Of a stretch of DNA of 16,552 bases, positions 16,124 through 16,552 are shown in pieces. A program made the position numbers and the translations under genes. The stretch is taken from the NCBI GenBank assembly GCA_964437215.1, contig CAYTFZ010000057.1:1-16552 (forward strand). The letters run 5' to 3'. Source of the stretch: JAAYAN01 sp964437215 (GTDB taxonomy: Bacteria; Bacteroidota; Ignavibacteria; Ignavibacteriales; Melioribacteraceae). Below the pieces are notes generated by a model, which did not search any database, was not told where the DNA came from, and saw nothing but the letters and a program-made list of their open reading frames with translations. Every line of letters begins with the position of its first letter. The first letter of the stretch is position 1.

Positions 16124-16518
16124 TTTTAATAGATTCATCTATACTGATTGATTTTTTTAATGGAATTGAAAACTGGCAGACATCCTATTTGAGCGATGCT
16201 TTGGGCAGAGAAAATTTTATAATAGGGGATATTATTCTTGCTGAGGTTCTGCAAGGGTTCAGAACAAAAAATGATTTTATAAAAGCTAAAGAATTATTAT
16301 TTGATTTTCCGATTTACAATCTTTGCGGAAAAGAAATTGCAGTAAAAAGCGCTGAGAATTTTAGAGCTTTGCGGGAAAAGGGAATTACTTGCAGGAAAAC
16401 AATCGACTCTATAATTGCAACATTTTGTATCGAAAACGAAATAACTCTTTTACACAATGATAAAGATTTTATTCCCTTTGAAACAGAGTTTAATTTGAGG
16501 GTAATCCACCTTGACTAA
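16120..16518 (+). CDS. vapC: VapC-type PIN-domain ribonuclease toxin
   Basis: The 132-residue protein is a single PIN domain with its acidic metal-binding set intact: Asp5 (ILIDSSILIDFF), Glu42 (ILAEVLQGF), Asp96 (TIDSIIATFC) and Asp114 or Asp116 (HNDKDF). VapC toxins are Mg-dependent endoribonucleases that cut tRNA or rRNA and are held inactive by VapB. Length and motif spacing are normal, so it looks functional. It overlaps the antitoxin gene by 4 bases and has no strong ribosome-binding site of its own, as expected for coupled translation. It stops 34 bases before the window end. The RNA target cannot be predicted. Confidence 0.92.
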   Translation: MILIDSSILIDFFNGIENWQTSYLSDALGRENFIIGDIILAEVLQGFRTKNDFIKAKELLFDFPIYNLCGKEIAVKSAENFRALREKGITCRKTIDSIIATFCIENEITLLHNDKDFIPFETEFNLRVIHLD

Positions 16519-16541
16519 CAAGATATTACTAACAGACAAGA

Positions 16542-16552
16542 TAAAAAAGCCC
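16542..16552 (+). terminator. Probable first arm of a terminator cut by the window end
   Basis: The window closes with AAAAAAGCCC, 24 bases after the vapC stop. It has the same form as the opening arms of the hairpins at 32 and 15711 (AAA GCC), so a terminator probably continues past the edge; the second arm is not visible. Confidence 0.3.

Noticed and set aside
1..16552. CRISPR array, tRNA, rRNA, insertion sequence or phage genes
   Set aside because: No regularly spaced direct repeats, RNA gene signatures, transposase motifs or integrase motifs were seen on either strand.

Overview
The window is AT-rich, Bacteroidota-like DNA, most likely from the Ignavibacteria/Chlorobi side of that group. 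The support is indirect: TonB-dependent receptors with carboxypeptidase-regulatory N-termini, Fn3-rich secreted proteins, SpII lipoproteins, and several promoters of the Bacteroidota type (TTG, about 20 nt, TAnnTTTG). Two runs of exactly 100 N (9290-9389 and 12979-13078) mark scaffold gaps, so this is probably a draft or metagenome assembly, and the true gap lengths are unknown.

Layout. (1) 32-3150, minus strand: a three-gene operon with its own promoter. It encodes a secreted Cys/His-rich small protein, a TonB-dependent outer-membrane receptor with a Cys-Cys plug motif, and a periplasmic heavy-metal-associated (HMA) domain protein. Together these look like a metal (probably copper-type) acquisition or handling module. 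(2) 3265-5480, plus strand: a lipocalin-like lipoprotein, a Crp/Fnr-family regulator, and a classical short-chain dehydrogenase. The dehydrogenase has its own promoter-like element, a 25-bp palindrome at the predicted transcription start, and a terminator. (3) 5530-15054, plus strand: a roughly 9.4-kb operon for a secreted surface cassette. It holds a giant multidomain protein (TANFOR-like N-terminus, Fn3-like domain, duplicated module, carboxypeptidase-regulatory domains, Cys-rich C-terminal tail with an EF-hand-like loop), then a secreted multi-Fn3 protein, then an outer-membrane beta-barrel. The giant gene is split by the first gap and the Fn3 gene by the second. (4) 15207-15736: a small lipoprotein with a good terminator. 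(5) 15868-16518: a VapBC-type toxin-antitoxin pair with a promoter and an overlapping palindromic operator. The last bases of the window look like the first arm of another terminator.

The best candidate for an undescribed system is the 5.6-15.1 kb cassette. It encodes three exported proteins, very tightly packed, with no enzyme domain that I can recognise, so a structural or adhesive surface assembly is plausible. The function is inferred, not shown.
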